A stretch of 64,000 nucleotides of DNA, from the NCBI RefSeq assembly GCF_020859565.1, contig NZ_JAJHUO010000003.1, positions 150,862 to 214,861 on the forward strand, in the 5' to 3' direction. A program made the position numbers and the translations under genes. The stretch is from Saccharothrix luteola. GTDB taxonomy: Bacteria; Actinomycetota; Actinomycetes; Mycobacteriales; Pseudonocardiaceae. The notes below the pieces were generated by a model. It did no database searches. It was not told the origin of the DNA and saw only the letters and a list, made by a program, of their open reading frames with translations. The first letter of the stretch is position 1, and every line of letters starts with the position of its first letter. Shown here in pieces: positions 42,013 to 51,735 of this stretch.

Positions 42013-42825
42013 GTGTTCCGAGGCGACCACCCCGACCTGAACCGCACCATCGGCCGCGCGCTCCGGCTGGCACTGGAACTCGGCCACCCGCGCACCGGCA
42101 GCGAGCACCTCCTGGCAGCCCTGGCCGCAGGACCCCTCGCCGCGGATCCTGTCGCCGGCAGCTCTTCCGCCCACAACCCACCCAGCGCCGGCCCGCTCGC
42201 CGACCGCGCTGCCGCAGGGAGCCCCTCCTCAGACGCTCCGGCCGGCGGAACCGTCGCGGCCGCCCTGCTCCGCCACGGCGCGACCCCCTCCGCCATCCGC
42301 CACGCCGCCCACCTCGCGGCCCCGCTCGGCGCGGGCGGTGCGGCGGACCGGGCCGTCCTGGCGCCGCTGGGCGTCGACCTCGACCAACTGCTGGGCGGCA
42401 CACCCGCCCTGGACCGGCCGCCCGGCCGTGAGCCGCTGCTCCCGCTCGGCGCGGCGAAGGCACGCCGGCGCTGCGCCGACCTCACCCCGCCGCTCGGCCT
42501 GGACGCCCAGGCGGCCTACTCGGCCTCGCTGCGCCTCGCCCTGGCCCGCCGCGAACGCGAGCACCGCCCCGAACACCTGGCCCTCGCCCTCACCGCCCTG
42601 GACCCCGGCGTCGCGTGGGTGCTCAAGACCGCCGGCGTCGACCGCGAGGCCCTGCTCGCCGACCTCGCCGCGACCTTCCCGCCGCCACGCCGCAACCCGC
42701 TGCTCACCGTCGAACGCCGGCTCGGCCATCGCGTGCGCCACCGCGACCTCGTCCGCCGCTACCAGCGCACCACCGGACGTGCCGTGACCTCGGCCGACGC
42801 GCTGCCCGCCCTGATCCGCGGCTGA
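42013..42825 (+). CDS. Clp N-terminal domain protein without ATPase domains
   Basis: A 270-residue protein with two Clp-N-like repeats: the first at residues 1-110, with HPRTGSEHLLAALAAGP and an inserted Ala/Ser/Pro-rich loop, and the second at about 155-225, with HRPEHLALALTALDPG. No Walker motifs exist, so it is not a Clp ATPase; it may act as an adaptor or decoy binding substrates or ClpP-type machinery. GTG at 42013 follows the HTH stop after 3 nt, forming a two-gene operon. Confidence 0.85.
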   Translation: MFRGDHPDLNRTIGRALRLALELGHPRTGSEHLLAALAAGPLAADPVAGSSSAHNPPSAGPLADRAAAGSPSSDAPAGGTVAAALLRHGATPSAIRHAAHLAAPLGAGGAADRAVLAPLGVDLDQLLGGTPALDRPPGREPLLPLGAAKARRRCADLTPPLGLDAQAAYSASLRLALARREREHRPEHLALALTALDPGVAWVLKTAGVDREALLADLAATFPPPRRNPLLTVERRLGHRVRHRDLVRRYQRTTGRAVTSADALPALIRG

Positions 42826-42946
42826 GCACCCACCCGACCGGGTGATCCGCGGAACACCGGACCGGCCGACCCGGTGCGCCGGAAATCGACTCGGTGAGCA
42901 CCGATAACATCTCGGGCAAAGGACCGACGCACACCGAGGAGTCACC

Positions 42947-44995
42947 GTGTCCGAACCGCGCCCCGCAGCCGCCCCGATCCCACCTCGCGTGGTGGTGACG
43001 GCGGGGACCACCGCGGGGACGGCGGTGCGTGAAGCGGGACTCCCGGGCAAGGGGCCGGACGCCGTCGTGGTCGTGCGCGACCCCGAGGGCCACCTGCGCG
43101 ACTTGTCGTGGGTCCCGCAGGTCGACGTCGAGGTCGAGGCGGTCGCCGCCGACACCGCCGACGGCCGCAGCGTGATCCGGCACTCCGCCGCGCACGTGCT
43201 GGCGCAGGCCGTGCAGCAGCAGTTCCCCGAGGCCAAGCTGGGCATCGGCCCGCCGGTCAAGGACGGCTTCTACTACGACTTCCAGGTCGAGAAGCCGTTC
43301 ACGCCCGAGGACCTCCAGGCGCTGGAGAAGCGCATGAAGTCGATCATCAAGGGCGCGCAGCGGTTCAACCGCCGCGTGGTCGAGTCGGTCGACGCCGCCA
43401 AGTCCGAGCTGGCCGCCGAGCCGTTCAAGCTCGAACTGGTGGACATCAAGAGCGACGTGGACACCGCCGAGGTGATGGAGGTCGGCGGCGGCGAGCTGAC
43501 GATCTACGACAACCTCGACCCGCGGTCCGGCGACCGCGTGTGGGGCGACCTGTGCCGCGGCCCGCACGTGCCGACGACCAAGCACATCCCGGCGTTCAAG
43601 CTGACCCGCGTCGCCGCCGCGTACTGGCGCGGCAACGAGAAGAACCCGCAGCTGCAGCGCATCTACGGCACGGCGTGGGAGTCGCAGGAGGCGCTGGACG
43701 CGCACCTGGAGCTGCTGGCCGAGGCCGAGCGGCGCGACCACCGCAAGCTGGGCGTCGAGCTGGACCTGTTCAGCTTCCCCGACGAGATCGGCTCGGGCCT
43801 CGCGGTGTTCCACCCCAAGGGCGGCGTCATCCGCAAGGCCATGGAGGACTACTCGCGCGCCCGGCACACCGAAGAGGGCTACGAGTTCGTCTACTCGCCG
43901 CACATCACCAAGGGCAACCTGTTCGAGACCTCCGGTCACCTCGACTGGTACCGCGACGGCATGTACCCGGCGATGCACCTCGACGCCGAGCTCAACGACG
44001 ACGGCACGGTCCGCAAGCCGGGCCAGGACTACTACCTCAAGCCGATGAACTGCCCGTTCCACGACCTGATCTTCAAGTCGCGCGGCCGGTCCTACCGCGA
44101 GCTGCCGCTGCGCATGTTCGAGTTCGGCGGCGTCTACCGGTACGAGAAGTCCGGCGTGATCCATGGCCTGACCCGCGTGCGCGGCATGACGCAGGACGAC
44201 GCGCACATCTTCTGCACCCCCGACCAGGTGCAGGACGAGCTGAAGTCGCTGCTGTCCTTCGTGCTCGGGCTGCTGCGCGACTACGGCCTGGACGACTTCT
44301 ACCTGGAGCTGTCGACCCGCAACCCGGAGAAGTCCGTCGGCTCCGACGAGGTCTGGGAGAAGGCCACGGAGGCGTTGCGCGTCGCGGCCGAGGACTCCGG
44401 CCTGGAGCTGGTGCCCGACCCGGGCGGCGCGGCGTTCTACGGGCCGAAGATCTCCGTGCAGGCCAAGGACGCCCTGGGTCGCACCTGGCAGATGTCCACC
44501 ATCCAGGTCGACTTCAACCTGCCCGAGCGGTTCGAGCTGGAGTACACCGGCTCGGACGGCGCCCGGCAGCGCCCGGTCATGATCCACCGGGCGTTGTTCG
44601 GCTCGGTCGAGCGGTTCTTCGGCGTGCTGACCGAGCACTACGCGGGCGCGTTCCCGGCGTGGTTGGCGCCGGTGCAGGTGGTGGGCATCCCGATCGCGGA
44701 CGAGCACGTCGACCACCTGCTCGCGGTGGCGAAGCAGCTCAAGGCGAAGGGCATCCGGGTCGAGGTGGACGCCTCCGACGACCGGATGCAGAAGAAGATC
44801 CGCAACCACACCACGCAGAAGGTGCCGTTCATGCTGCTCGCGGGCGGCAAGGACGTGGAGCAGGGCGCGGTGTCGTTCCGGTTCCGCGACGGCACGCAGG
44901 TCAACGGCGTGCCGGTCGAGCGCGCCGTCGAGACGGTCGTGGACTGGGTGGCGCGGCGGGAGAACGCCTCGCCCACGGCGGACCTCGTCCAGTGA
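42947..44995 (+). CDS. thrS: Threonyl-tRNA synthetase
   Basis: A 682-residue class II aminoacyl-tRNA synthetase. It has a TGS domain at the N-terminus, an editing domain ([13 protein letters not shown], and the zinc-binding HxxxC region near DLCRGPHVP), and a catalytic core with motif 2 [42 protein letters not shown] and motif 3 [16 protein letters not shown]. The anticodon-binding domain is at the C-terminus. The GTG start is at 42947 with GAGGAG upstream. It begins the thrS-HIT-pgsA-patA-pimA-nudix gene set known from mycobacteria. No T-box is visible in the 121-bp upstream gap. Confidence 0.97.
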   Translation: MSEPRPAAAPIPPRVVVTAGTTAGTAVREAGLPGKGPDAVVVVRDPEGHLRDLSWVPQVDVEVEAVAADTADGRSVIRHSAAHVLAQAVQQQFPEAKLGIGPPVKDGFYYDFQVEKPFTPEDLQALEKRMKSIIKGAQRFNRRVVESVDAAKSELAAEPFKLELVDIKSDVDTAEVMEVGGGELTIYDNLDPRSGDRVWGDLCRGPHVPTTKHIPAFKLTRVAAAYWRGNEKNPQLQRIYGTAWESQEALDAHLELLAEAERRDHRKLGVELDLFSFPDEIGSGLAVFHPKGGVIRKAMEDYSRARHTEEGYEFVYSPHITKGNLFETSGHLDWYRDGMYPAMHLDAELNDDGTVRKPGQDYYLKPMNCPFHDLIFKSRGRSYRELPLRMFEFGGVYRYEKSGVIHGLTRVRGMTQDDAHIFCTPDQVQDELKSLLSFVLGLLRDYGLDDFYLELSTRNPEKSVGSDEVWEKATEALRVAAEDSGLELVPDPGGAAFYGPKISVQAKDALGRTWQMSTIQVDFNLPERFELEYTGSDGARQRPVMIHRALFGSVERFFGVLTEHYAGAFPAWLAPVQVVGIPIADEHVDHLLAVAKQLKAKGIRVEVDASDDRMQKKIRNHTTQKVPFMLLAGGKDVEQGAVSFRFRDGTQVNGVPVERAVETVVDWVARRENASPTADLVQ

Positions 44996-45540
44996 CGAAC
45001 CAGTACGAGGAGCAGGACGGGGTCGGGGTCGACGACGCGTTGCAGCGGTTGTGGACCCCGCACCGCCTCTCGTACGTGCGCGGCGAGGGCAAGGCCGTGG
45101 GCGACGAGCCGGAGGGGTGCCCGTTCTGCCGGGTGATCGGCCTGGACGACGCCGAGGGCCTGATCCTGGCGCGCGGCGAGCTGGTGTTCGCGGTGCTCAA
45201 CCTGTACCCGTACAACCCCGGCCACCTGATGGTGCTGCCGTACCGGCACGTGCCCGACTACACCGACCTGACCGCGGCCGAGACTGCGGAGTTCGCCGCG
45301 TTCACCCAGAAGGCGATGCGGGTGATCCGGTCCGCCGCCTCGCCGCACGGGTTCAACGTCGGCATGAACCAGGGCGTGGTGGCGGGCGCGGGCATCGCGG
45401 CCCACCTGCACCAGCACGTCGTGCCGCGCTGGGGCGGCGACGCGAACTTCATGCCGGTGATCGGGCACACGAAGGTCCTGCCGCAACTGCTCGGCGAGAC
45501 CAGGCAACTCCTGGCCGACGCCTGGGCCACCGCGGACTGA
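44992..45540 (+). CDS. HIT family nucleotide hydrolase/phosphorylase
   Basis: A 182-residue histidine-triad protein. The catalytic motif HLHQHVVP is at about residue 140, and the zinc-type CPFC is near residue 40. In Mycobacterium the orthologue next to thrS (Rv2613c) is an AP4A phosphorylase, so the same activity on diadenosine tetraphosphate is likely. GTG at 44992 overlaps the thrS stop by 4 nt. Confidence 0.92.
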   Translation: MTNQYEEQDGVGVDDALQRLWTPHRLSYVRGEGKAVGDEPEGCPFCRVIGLDDAEGLILARGELVFAVLNLYPYNPGHLMVLPYRHVPDYTDLTAAETAEFAAFTQKAMRVIRSAASPHGFNVGMNQGVVAGAGIAAHLHQHVVPRWGGDANFMPVIGHTKVLPQLLGETRQLLADAWATAD

Positions 45541-45590
45541 GCCGGGCGGGGTGAGGTTTACCCCGGACCGCCCCGTGCAACGGGACAAGG

Positions 45591-46493
45591 GTGACTTCAC
45601 CGAACACTCCCGCCCCGGTAGCCCATCGGACGATCGAGGTCGACGGGACCACCATCTTCTACCGCGAAGCAGGGCCACCGGACGCTCCGGTGGTCCTGCT
45701 TCCCCACGGCTACCCGTGCTCGTCGTTCCAGTACCGCCACTTCATGGCCGCCCTCGGCGACCGGTGGCGCCTGATCGCGCCGGACTACCCCGGCTTCGGG
45801 TACAGCGGCACGCCGGACCGCTCGCGCTTCTCCTACACCTTCGACGGCTACGCCGAGTTCCTCCAGCGGTTCACCGAGGCGGTCGGCCTCACCCGGTACG
45901 CCATCTACCTGCACGACTACGGGTCCCAGTTCGGACTGCGGCTGGCCATGCACGCGCCCGACCGGGTCGCCGCGCTGATCATCCAGAACGGTGACATCTA
46001 CGAGGACCAGCACGGCCCGAAGTACCGCCCGCTCAAGGAGTACTGGGCCGACCCGACCGAGGAGGGGACGTCCAGGCTCTACGCCGCGGTCAGCGCGGAG
46101 GGCTTCCGCGACGAGTTCGTCGGCGAGATCCCCGATCGGCTGGTCGAGCGGGTCTGCCCGGACCTGTGGACGTTGTGCTGGGCGCTGCTGGGCACGCCCG
46201 AGCGACGGCGGAACCTGGTCCACCTGCTGGCCGACCAGGTGAGCACGCTCGACTGGTTCGACCGGCAGCAGGCGTACCTGCGCGAGCACCGGCCGCCGAC
46301 GCTCATCGCGTGGGGCCGGCACGACGGCTACATGCCCGAGGGGGCGGCACGGGCCTACCTCCGAGACCTGCCGGACGCCGAGCTGCACCTGCTCGACGGC
46401 GGTCACTGGGCGTTGGAGACCAACCTCGACGAGGTCGTCGCCCTGGTGCGGGACTTCCTGGACCGGGTCCACCCGTCCCGTCTCGACTGGTGA
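45591..46493 (+). CDS. Alpha/beta hydrolase, epoxide hydrolase/dehalogenase-like
   Basis: A 300-residue hydrolase. It has oxyanion-hole motif PHGYPCSSFQYRH, an Asp rather than Ser at the nucleophile elbow (LHDYGSQFG near residue 108), a cap domain, a late acid in WGRHDGYMP and catalytic His in DGGHWALET near 265. Asp nucleophiles mark epoxide hydrolases and haloalkane dehalogenases. The GTG start is at 45591. It is the first gene of the insert that separates the HIT gene from pgsA, and a 22-bp repeat array begins 16 nt after its stop. Confidence 0.88.
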   Translation: MTSPNTPAPVAHRTIEVDGTTIFYREAGPPDAPVVLLPHGYPCSSFQYRHFMAALGDRWRLIAPDYPGFGYSGTPDRSRFSYTFDGYAEFLQRFTEAVGLTRYAIYLHDYGSQFGLRLAMHAPDRVAALIIQNGDIYEDQHGPKYRPLKEYWADPTEEGTSRLYAAVSAEGFRDEFVGEIPDRLVERVCPDLWTLCWALLGTPERRRNLVHLLADQVSTLDWFDRQQAYLREHRPPTLIAWGRHDGYMPEGAARAYLRDLPDAELHLLDGGHWALETNLDEVVALVRDFLDRVHPSRLDW

Positions 46494-46509
46494 GGTCGGG
46501 GACCGGTCC

Positions 46510-46619
46510 GTTCGACTGTCGTTGCCCGGGCGTTCGACTCGGAGGTCCTGAGTGTTCGACATGCCGGTCCTGAGCGTTCGACACGCGGGCGCCGGGTGTT
46601 CGACACGCGGATGGGAGAA
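46510..46619 (+). repeat. Five copies of a 22-bp tandem repeat
   Basis: GTTCGAC recurs at 46510, 46532, 46554, 46576 and 46598, exactly 22 bp apart. The commonest unit reads GTTCGACACGC-GG then GTCCTGAGC. The array starts 16 nt after the hydrolase stop codon and ends about 95 nt before the adenylation gene. The core GTCCT-A-CGTTC-GAC is shared with the array at 8632-8698. Confidence 0.85.
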
Positions 46620-46713
46620 AGTTCAACCTTTTTTGGGTTCGGCTTGAACGGACGATGGGGCTGTCTCGTTCAGACCGGGTGTCCACGCCCGGCTGACGAG
46701 AGGTGCACACCCT

Positions 46714-48234
46714 GTGACGGCCATGACCGAGCCCGACGCTGTGCTGGCGCTGCCCCCGGACGACCGCCCCCTGTTCCGCCGATTCGGCCGCGGCCCGAGC
46801 GCGACACCGCCGTTCCACCGGATCCACCACGCGTTCGAGTCGCACGCGGCACGATCGCCGCACGCGCGGGCGGTCGAGCACGAGGGCGTCTGCCTGACCT
46901 ACGGTGAGCTCGACCACCGCGCGAACGTCGTCGCCGCCGAACTCCTCGACGCGGGCGTGCGCCCCGGTGATCACGTCGGCGTCTTCTTAACGCGTTCGGT
47001 CCACCTCGTCGTCGGCATCCTGGCTGTGCTGAAGGTCGGCGCGGCGTACGTGCCGCAGGACGTCCGGATCACCCCGAAGGCCCACCTCGACCACGTCATC
47101 CGCACCGCCGAGATCGACGTCGTCCTGACCACCGGCGAGCACGCCCCGCACGTCCGCGGCCTCGCCGCGCCGAAGGTCCTCGCCCTCGACGCCCTCCCGG
47201 ACCGCCGCGTCGGCCCGCCGCGCACGGAGCCCGGCGACACGGCCGTCGTCATCTTCACCTCCGGCACGACCGGTGTGCCCAACGGCGTCCGCGTCACCCA
47301 CGCGAACCTGTGCAACGTCCTGCTCACCGCACCGGGAGACCTCGGCATCCGACCGGGCGACCGGGTCGCGCAACTGCTCAACATCGCGTTCGACATGGCG
47401 GTCTGGGAGCTGTTCGGCGCACTCGCCCACGGCGCCACGTCCGTCATCCGCGGCCGGGACATCGGCGAGACGGCGAAAACCGCCACCGTCCTCATCGCGA
47501 CACCCGGCGTGCTGTCCACAGTGGACCCTGACGCGTGCCCCGACGTCCGAACCGTCGCCGTGGCCGGCGAACGCTGCCCCAAGCCCCTCGCCGACGCCTG
47601 GAGCGCCCGCGCCGCGTTCCACAACGCCTGCGGCCCCACGGAAGTCACGATCGTCAACACCGTGCAGCGCTACGACCCGGCGAAGGGCCGCCTGACCATC
47701 GGCCGCCCCGTCCCGAACAGCACGGTCTACGTGCTCGACCAGGACCTGCGGCCGTGCCGGATCGGCGAGGTCGGCGAGATGTGGGCGGGCGGCGCGTGCG
47801 TCACGGCGGGCTACCTCGGCAACGACGTGCTGACCGCCCAGCGCTACCGCCCCGACCCGTTCCTCGGCGGCGACCACCTGATGTTCCGCACCCGCGACCT
47901 CGGCCGGTGGACGCCGGACGGCGAGCTGGAGCACCACGGCCGCACCGACGACCAGGTCAAGGTCCGGGGCTTCCGGGTCGAGCTCGACGCGGTCACCTCC
48001 GCCCTGGAGACGACGCCCGGCTGCGCCCGCGCGACCACGGTCCTGCACGACGGCAGGCTCGTCGGGTTCGTCAGCCCCGCCTCCGTCGACCCCCGAGCGG
48101 CCACCGACGCGGTGGCGGGCTCGCTGCCCTACTACTGCGTGCCGTCGCTGGTCGTCGCGGTGGACGACCTGCCGCTGACCGCTCGCGGCAAAGTGGACCG
48201 GGCCGCGCTGTCGTCGCTGGTGACGGTCGCATGA
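46714..48234 (+). CDS. Standalone adenylation-domain enzyme (TmpL N-terminal half-like)
   Basis: A 506-residue AMP-forming enzyme of the NRPS adenylation type, without carrier or condensation domains. Core motifs are A3 FTSGTTGVPNGV (about residue 181, with Asn replacing the usual Lys), A5 NACGPTE (about 303), A7 RTRDLGRW (about 392), A8 GRTDDQVKVRGFRVEL (about 408) and A10 LTARGKVDR with the catalytic Lys (about 488). The substrate is not predictable. GTG at 46714 or ATG at 46723 is the start. Its stop overlaps the membrane reductase start by 4 nt. In fungal TmpL an AMP-binding domain is fused to a six-TM flavin/NAD-binding protein, the same order as these two genes. Confidence 0.87.
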   Translation: MTAMTEPDAVLALPPDDRPLFRRFGRGPSATPPFHRIHHAFESHAARSPHARAVEHEGVCLTYGELDHRANVVAAELLDAGVRPGDHVGVFLTRSVHLVVGILAVLKVGAAYVPQDVRITPKAHLDHVIRTAEIDVVLTTGEHAPHVRGLAAPKVLALDALPDRRVGPPRTEPGDTAVVIFTSGTTGVPNGVRVTHANLCNVLLTAPGDLGIRPGDRVAQLLNIAFDMAVWELFGALAHGATSVIRGRDIGETAKTATVLIATPGVLSTVDPDACPDVRTVAVAGERCPKPLADAWSARAAFHNACGPTEVTIVNTVQRYDPAKGRLTIGRPVPNSTVYVLDQDLRPCRIGEVGEMWAGGACVTAGYLGNDVLTAQRYRPDPFLGGDHLMFRTRDLGRWTPDGELEHHGRTDDQVKVRGFRVELDAVTSALETTPGCARATTVLHDGRLVGFVSPASVDPRAATDAVAGSLPYYCVPSLVVAVDDLPLTARGKVDRAALSSLVTVA

Positions 48235-49448
48235 CCACCACGCGCACCGACACCCCGTCCGCGCTGGCCCTGAGGCTGCGCAGGCGCCCGTTCACCCACC
48301 ACAACCGGCTCGCCGCCGCCGTCGTCCTGGTCAACGTGATCGCGGCGTTCGGTGTGGACGACGCGCGGGCGCTCGCCGACCTGGTCGTCGCCAACGTCGC
48401 CCTGGCCGTCCTGATCCGCCAGCAGCACGTGATCAACCTGCTGTTCCGGCTCGCCACGAGCGCGCCGACGACGTGGCCGCTGCGGGTCCGCTGGACGCTG
48501 GGCAAGGTCTACCACTTGTTCGGCGGCCTGCACGTCGGCGCCGCCCTCAGCGCCACCGCGTGGTTCGCCGCGCTCGCCGTGGTCCGAGCCGACCCGCTCA
48601 CGTGGACGATCCTCGCCCTGATGGTCGCGATGGTGGTCTTCGCCCTGCCCGCCCTGCGCGCACGCCGGCACGACGTGTTCGAGCGCGTGCACCGCTTCGC
48701 CGGCTGGACCGTGCTCGCCCTGTTCGCCGCGGACTCGTCCCGGCAGCCCGGTTTCCTGGGCTCGACCCAGTTCTGGCTGCTCCTGCTCGTCGTGGCGAGC
48801 GTCGTGCTGCCGTGGACGCGGCTGCGTCGCGTGCCGGTGCGGATCGTCAGCCCGTCGCGGCACGTCGCGCTGGTGTCGTTCGACTACGGCGTGACGCCGT
48901 TCGCGGGCTCCTCGACCGCGGTGAGCCGCAACCCGCTGCTGGAGTGGCACTCGTTCGCCAACGTGCCCACGCCCGGCCGCACGGGTTTCCGCCTCACGAT
49001 CTCGCGCGCGGGCGACTGGACCGGCTCGCTCATCGACGACCTGCCGACCCACCTGTGGGTCAAGGGCGTGCCCACCGCGGGCGTCGGCAACATCGACAAG
49101 CTGTTCACCAGGGTGGTGTGGGTGGCCACCGGCAGCGGCATCGGGCCGTGCCTGCCCCACCTGCTGTCGCAGGAGACGCCGTCGCGCCTGGTGTGGTCCA
49201 CCCGCACGCCCCGCGACACCTACGGCGACGAGCTGGTCGACGAGATCGAGGCCGTGCAGCCCGACGCGCTGGTCTGGGACACCGTCCGCGACGGCAAGCC
49301 CGACCTGGTCGAGCTGGCGCTGCGCGCGCACCGGGAGTTCGACGCCGAAGCGGTCATCTGCATCTCCAACAAGAAGACGACCTGGCACGTCGTCGAGGAG
49401 CTCGAAGCGCGGGGCGTCCCCGCGTTCGGCGCCATCTGGGACTCGTGA
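48231..49448 (+). CDS. Six-TM NAD(P)/flavin reductase-like membrane protein (TmpL C-terminal half-like)
   Basis: A 405-residue protein. Six hydrophobic helices lie near residues 28-41, 49-64, 94-117, 124-141, 155-167 and 179-195. His66, His95, His101 and His154 lie in or near helices and could ligate haem. The C-terminal half looks like a ferredoxin-reductase/NAD(P)-binding module (VVWVATGSGIGPCLPHLL near 300, then VWSTRTPRDTYGDELVDEI, and a terminal FGAIWDS). ATG at 48231 overlaps the adenylation gene stop. A transmembrane electron-transfer role is inferred. The adenylation and crotonase neighbours suggest that it acts on, or with, an acyl/aminoacyl product. Confidence 0.82.
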   Translation: MTTTRTDTPSALALRLRRRPFTHHNRLAAAVVLVNVIAAFGVDDARALADLVVANVALAVLIRQQHVINLLFRLATSAPTTWPLRVRWTLGKVYHLFGGLHVGAALSATAWFAALAVVRADPLTWTILALMVAMVVFALPALRARRHDVFERVHRFAGWTVLALFAADSSRQPGFLGSTQFWLLLLVVASVVLPWTRLRRVPVRIVSPSRHVALVSFDYGVTPFAGSSTAVSRNPLLEWHSFANVPTPGRTGFRLTISRAGDWTGSLIDDLPTHLWVKGVPTAGVGNIDKLFTRVVWVATGSGIGPCLPHLLSQETPSRLVWSTRTPRDTYGDELVDEIEAVQPDALVWDTVRDGKPDLVELALRAHREFDAEAVICISNKKTTWHVVEELEARGVPAFGAIWDS

Positions 49449-49457
49449 GGAGACTTC

Positions 49458-50282
49458 GTGGACTACTCGACCTTGATCGTCGAAGAGCAGGACGGCGTCA
49501 CGACGGTCACCGTGTCCCGGCCGCGGGCGCGCAACGCGCTGTCCGGCCGCGTCCTGGCCGAACTCGACCACTTCCTGTCCGGCGTCCTCACCGGACCCGC
49601 GCCGCGCGGGATCATCCTCAGCGGAGCGCCCGGTCCGGCGTTCATCGCGGGCGCGGACATCCGCGAGATGGCCGCGATGACGCCGGACGAGGGCGAGCGG
49701 TTCGGGATGCTCGGCCAGCGCGTCACCCGGCTGCTGGAGGAGGCCCCGTGCCCGGTCGTCGCGTGCGTGGACGGCTACGCGCTCGGCGGCGGGTGCGAGG
49801 TGGTGCTGGCCTGCGACTTCGCCTACGCGACCCGGCGCGCCGTGTTCGGCCAGCCGGAGGTCGTGCTCGGCCTCATCCCGGGCTTCGGCGGCTGCGTGCG
49901 GCTCCAACGCCTGGTCGGGCCCGCCGTCGCCCGTGAGCTGATCTACACCGGCAGGCACGTCGACGCGCCGGAGGCGCTGCGGCTCGGGCTCGTCAACGCG
50001 GTGTTCGACGACCGCCATGAGATGCTGGCCGCCGCACGCGCGGTGCTCGGTCGGGTCGCGGGCAACTCGGCCACGGCGGTGTCGTTGGCCAAGGCCGCGG
50101 TGAACGCCACCAACGGCACGACCGTCGCCGCCGGACTGGCGCTCGAGCTCGACGCGTTCCGGGAGGCGTTCACCACCGACGACATGCGCGAGGGCACGGC
50201 GGCCTTCCTCGCGAAGCGCCGGCCCGCCTTCCGGGGTTCCACCCCGCTGGGCGCGACCAGGGAACCGCTGCTCCACGACTAG
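49458..50282 (+). CDS. Enoyl-CoA hydratase/isomerase (crotonase) family protein
   Basis: A 274-residue crotonase-fold protein. It has oxyanion-hole motif PAFIAGADIREMA near residue 55 and the second oxyanion segment ALGGGCEVVLACDFAYA near residue 108. The acid residue region is FGQPEVVLGLIPGFGGCVRLQRLVG near 132, with Glu136-type and Pro-Gly loops typical of hydratases. GTG at 49458 follows GAGGAG-like sequence 9 nt after the reductase stop. It completes the three-enzyme part of the operon; the sigma factor gene follows 15 nt downstream. Confidence 0.9.
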   Translation: MDYSTLIVEEQDGVTTVTVSRPRARNALSGRVLAELDHFLSGVLTGPAPRGIILSGAPGPAFIAGADIREMAAMTPDEGERFGMLGQRVTRLLEEAPCPVVACVDGYALGGGCEVVLACDFAYATRRAVFGQPEVVLGLIPGFGGCVRLQRLVGPAVARELIYTGRHVDAPEALRLGLVNAVFDDRHEMLAAARAVLGRVAGNSATAVSLAKAAVNATNGTTVAAGLALELDAFREAFTTDDMREGTAAFLAKRRPAFRGSTPLGATREPLLHD

Positions 50283-50297
50283 CCGAGGAGGTGCGCG

Positions 50298-50803
50298 ATC
50301 AACGACAGTCACATCGCCCTGCTGCGCTCCCTCCACGACGAGCACGCGCCCGCCCTGTGGCGGTACGTGCGCCGGCTGACCGGGGACGACGAGCTGTCCC
50401 GCGACGTGGTGCAGGAGGCGCTGCTGCGGGCGTGGCGCAACCCCAAGGTGCTCGAACAGGGCGCGGCGGCGGCTCGGGCGTGGCTCTACACGGTGGCGCG
50501 CAACGTGGTGATCGACGAGCGCCGCAGCGCCCGCGCGCGCTGGGAGATCGGGTCGGAGCGGCTGCCCGAACGGGCGCGCGACGACCACAGCGACTCCGCG
50601 CTGGACGCCTGGTTGGTGGCCGACGTGCTCACCCAGTTGACGCCGGAGCACCGCGCGGTGATCGTGCGTGCGTACTACATGGGCCAGTCGGTCGCCGAGC
50701 TGGCCGTGGCGCTGGACCTGCCGGAGGGCACCGTGAAGTCGCGGCTGCACTACGGTCTGCGGGCGCTGAGGGTGGCGCTGGAGGAGAAGGGGGTCACCGG
50801 ACG

Positions 50804-50807
<4 letters not shown>
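50298..50807 (+). CDS. ECF sigma factor, SigL-like, apparent ATC start
   Basis: A 169-residue extracytoplasmic-function sigma factor. Region 2 includes LLRSLHDEHAPALWRYVRRLTGDDE and DVVQEALLRAWRNP, and region 4 includes LTPEHRAVIVRAYY and LDLPEGTVKSRLHYGLRAL, closely resembling mycobacterial SigL. The conserved N-terminal part lies upstream of the first in-frame GTG (50367), and no ATG, GTG or TTG exists between the upstream in-frame stop at 50280 and there. ATC at 50298 sits 6 nt after a perfect GAGGAGG, so it is the best start. The anti-sigma gene overlaps its stop by 4 nt. Confidence 0.87.
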
Positions 50808-51527
<720 letters not shown>

Positions 51528-51735
51528 CGCACTCCCCGCGGCGGCCCGCCGGCCGCCCCGACGATCACCGCAGGCCCGGGACCTGCTGCAAGCGCACCTG
51601 CACGGCTGGATGCACGTGCGCTTCGCCGGAACGGCCGCCGACGTGTCCCAGATCACCCCGGGCGACGGCCGGCGCAACCTCAGACACCTTCCTGGCCGAT
51701 CGTCAAGAGGGGTGAGCGTCGATACGGTGCGTTGC
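51528..51735. other. 208-bp gap before the XRE regulator
   Basis: No complete gene. One frame reads QARDLLQAHLHGWMHVRF and continues open into the XRE frame, but it has no start or family support. Just before the XRE ATG at 51736, TACGGT (51723-51728) could be the -10 of a leaderless transcript. Confidence 0.4.

Noticed and set aside
42826..42946. T-box or other tRNA-sensing leader before thrS
   Set aside because: The gap is only 121 bp, with no T-box sequence or specifier-like stem; only a possible -10 (GATAACAT) is seen.
51538..51735. Possible transposase remnant (frame reading QARDLLQAHLHGW) before the XRE gene
   Set aside because: Only a short phrase resembles a transposase-type segment, without inverted repeats, target duplication or further similarity.
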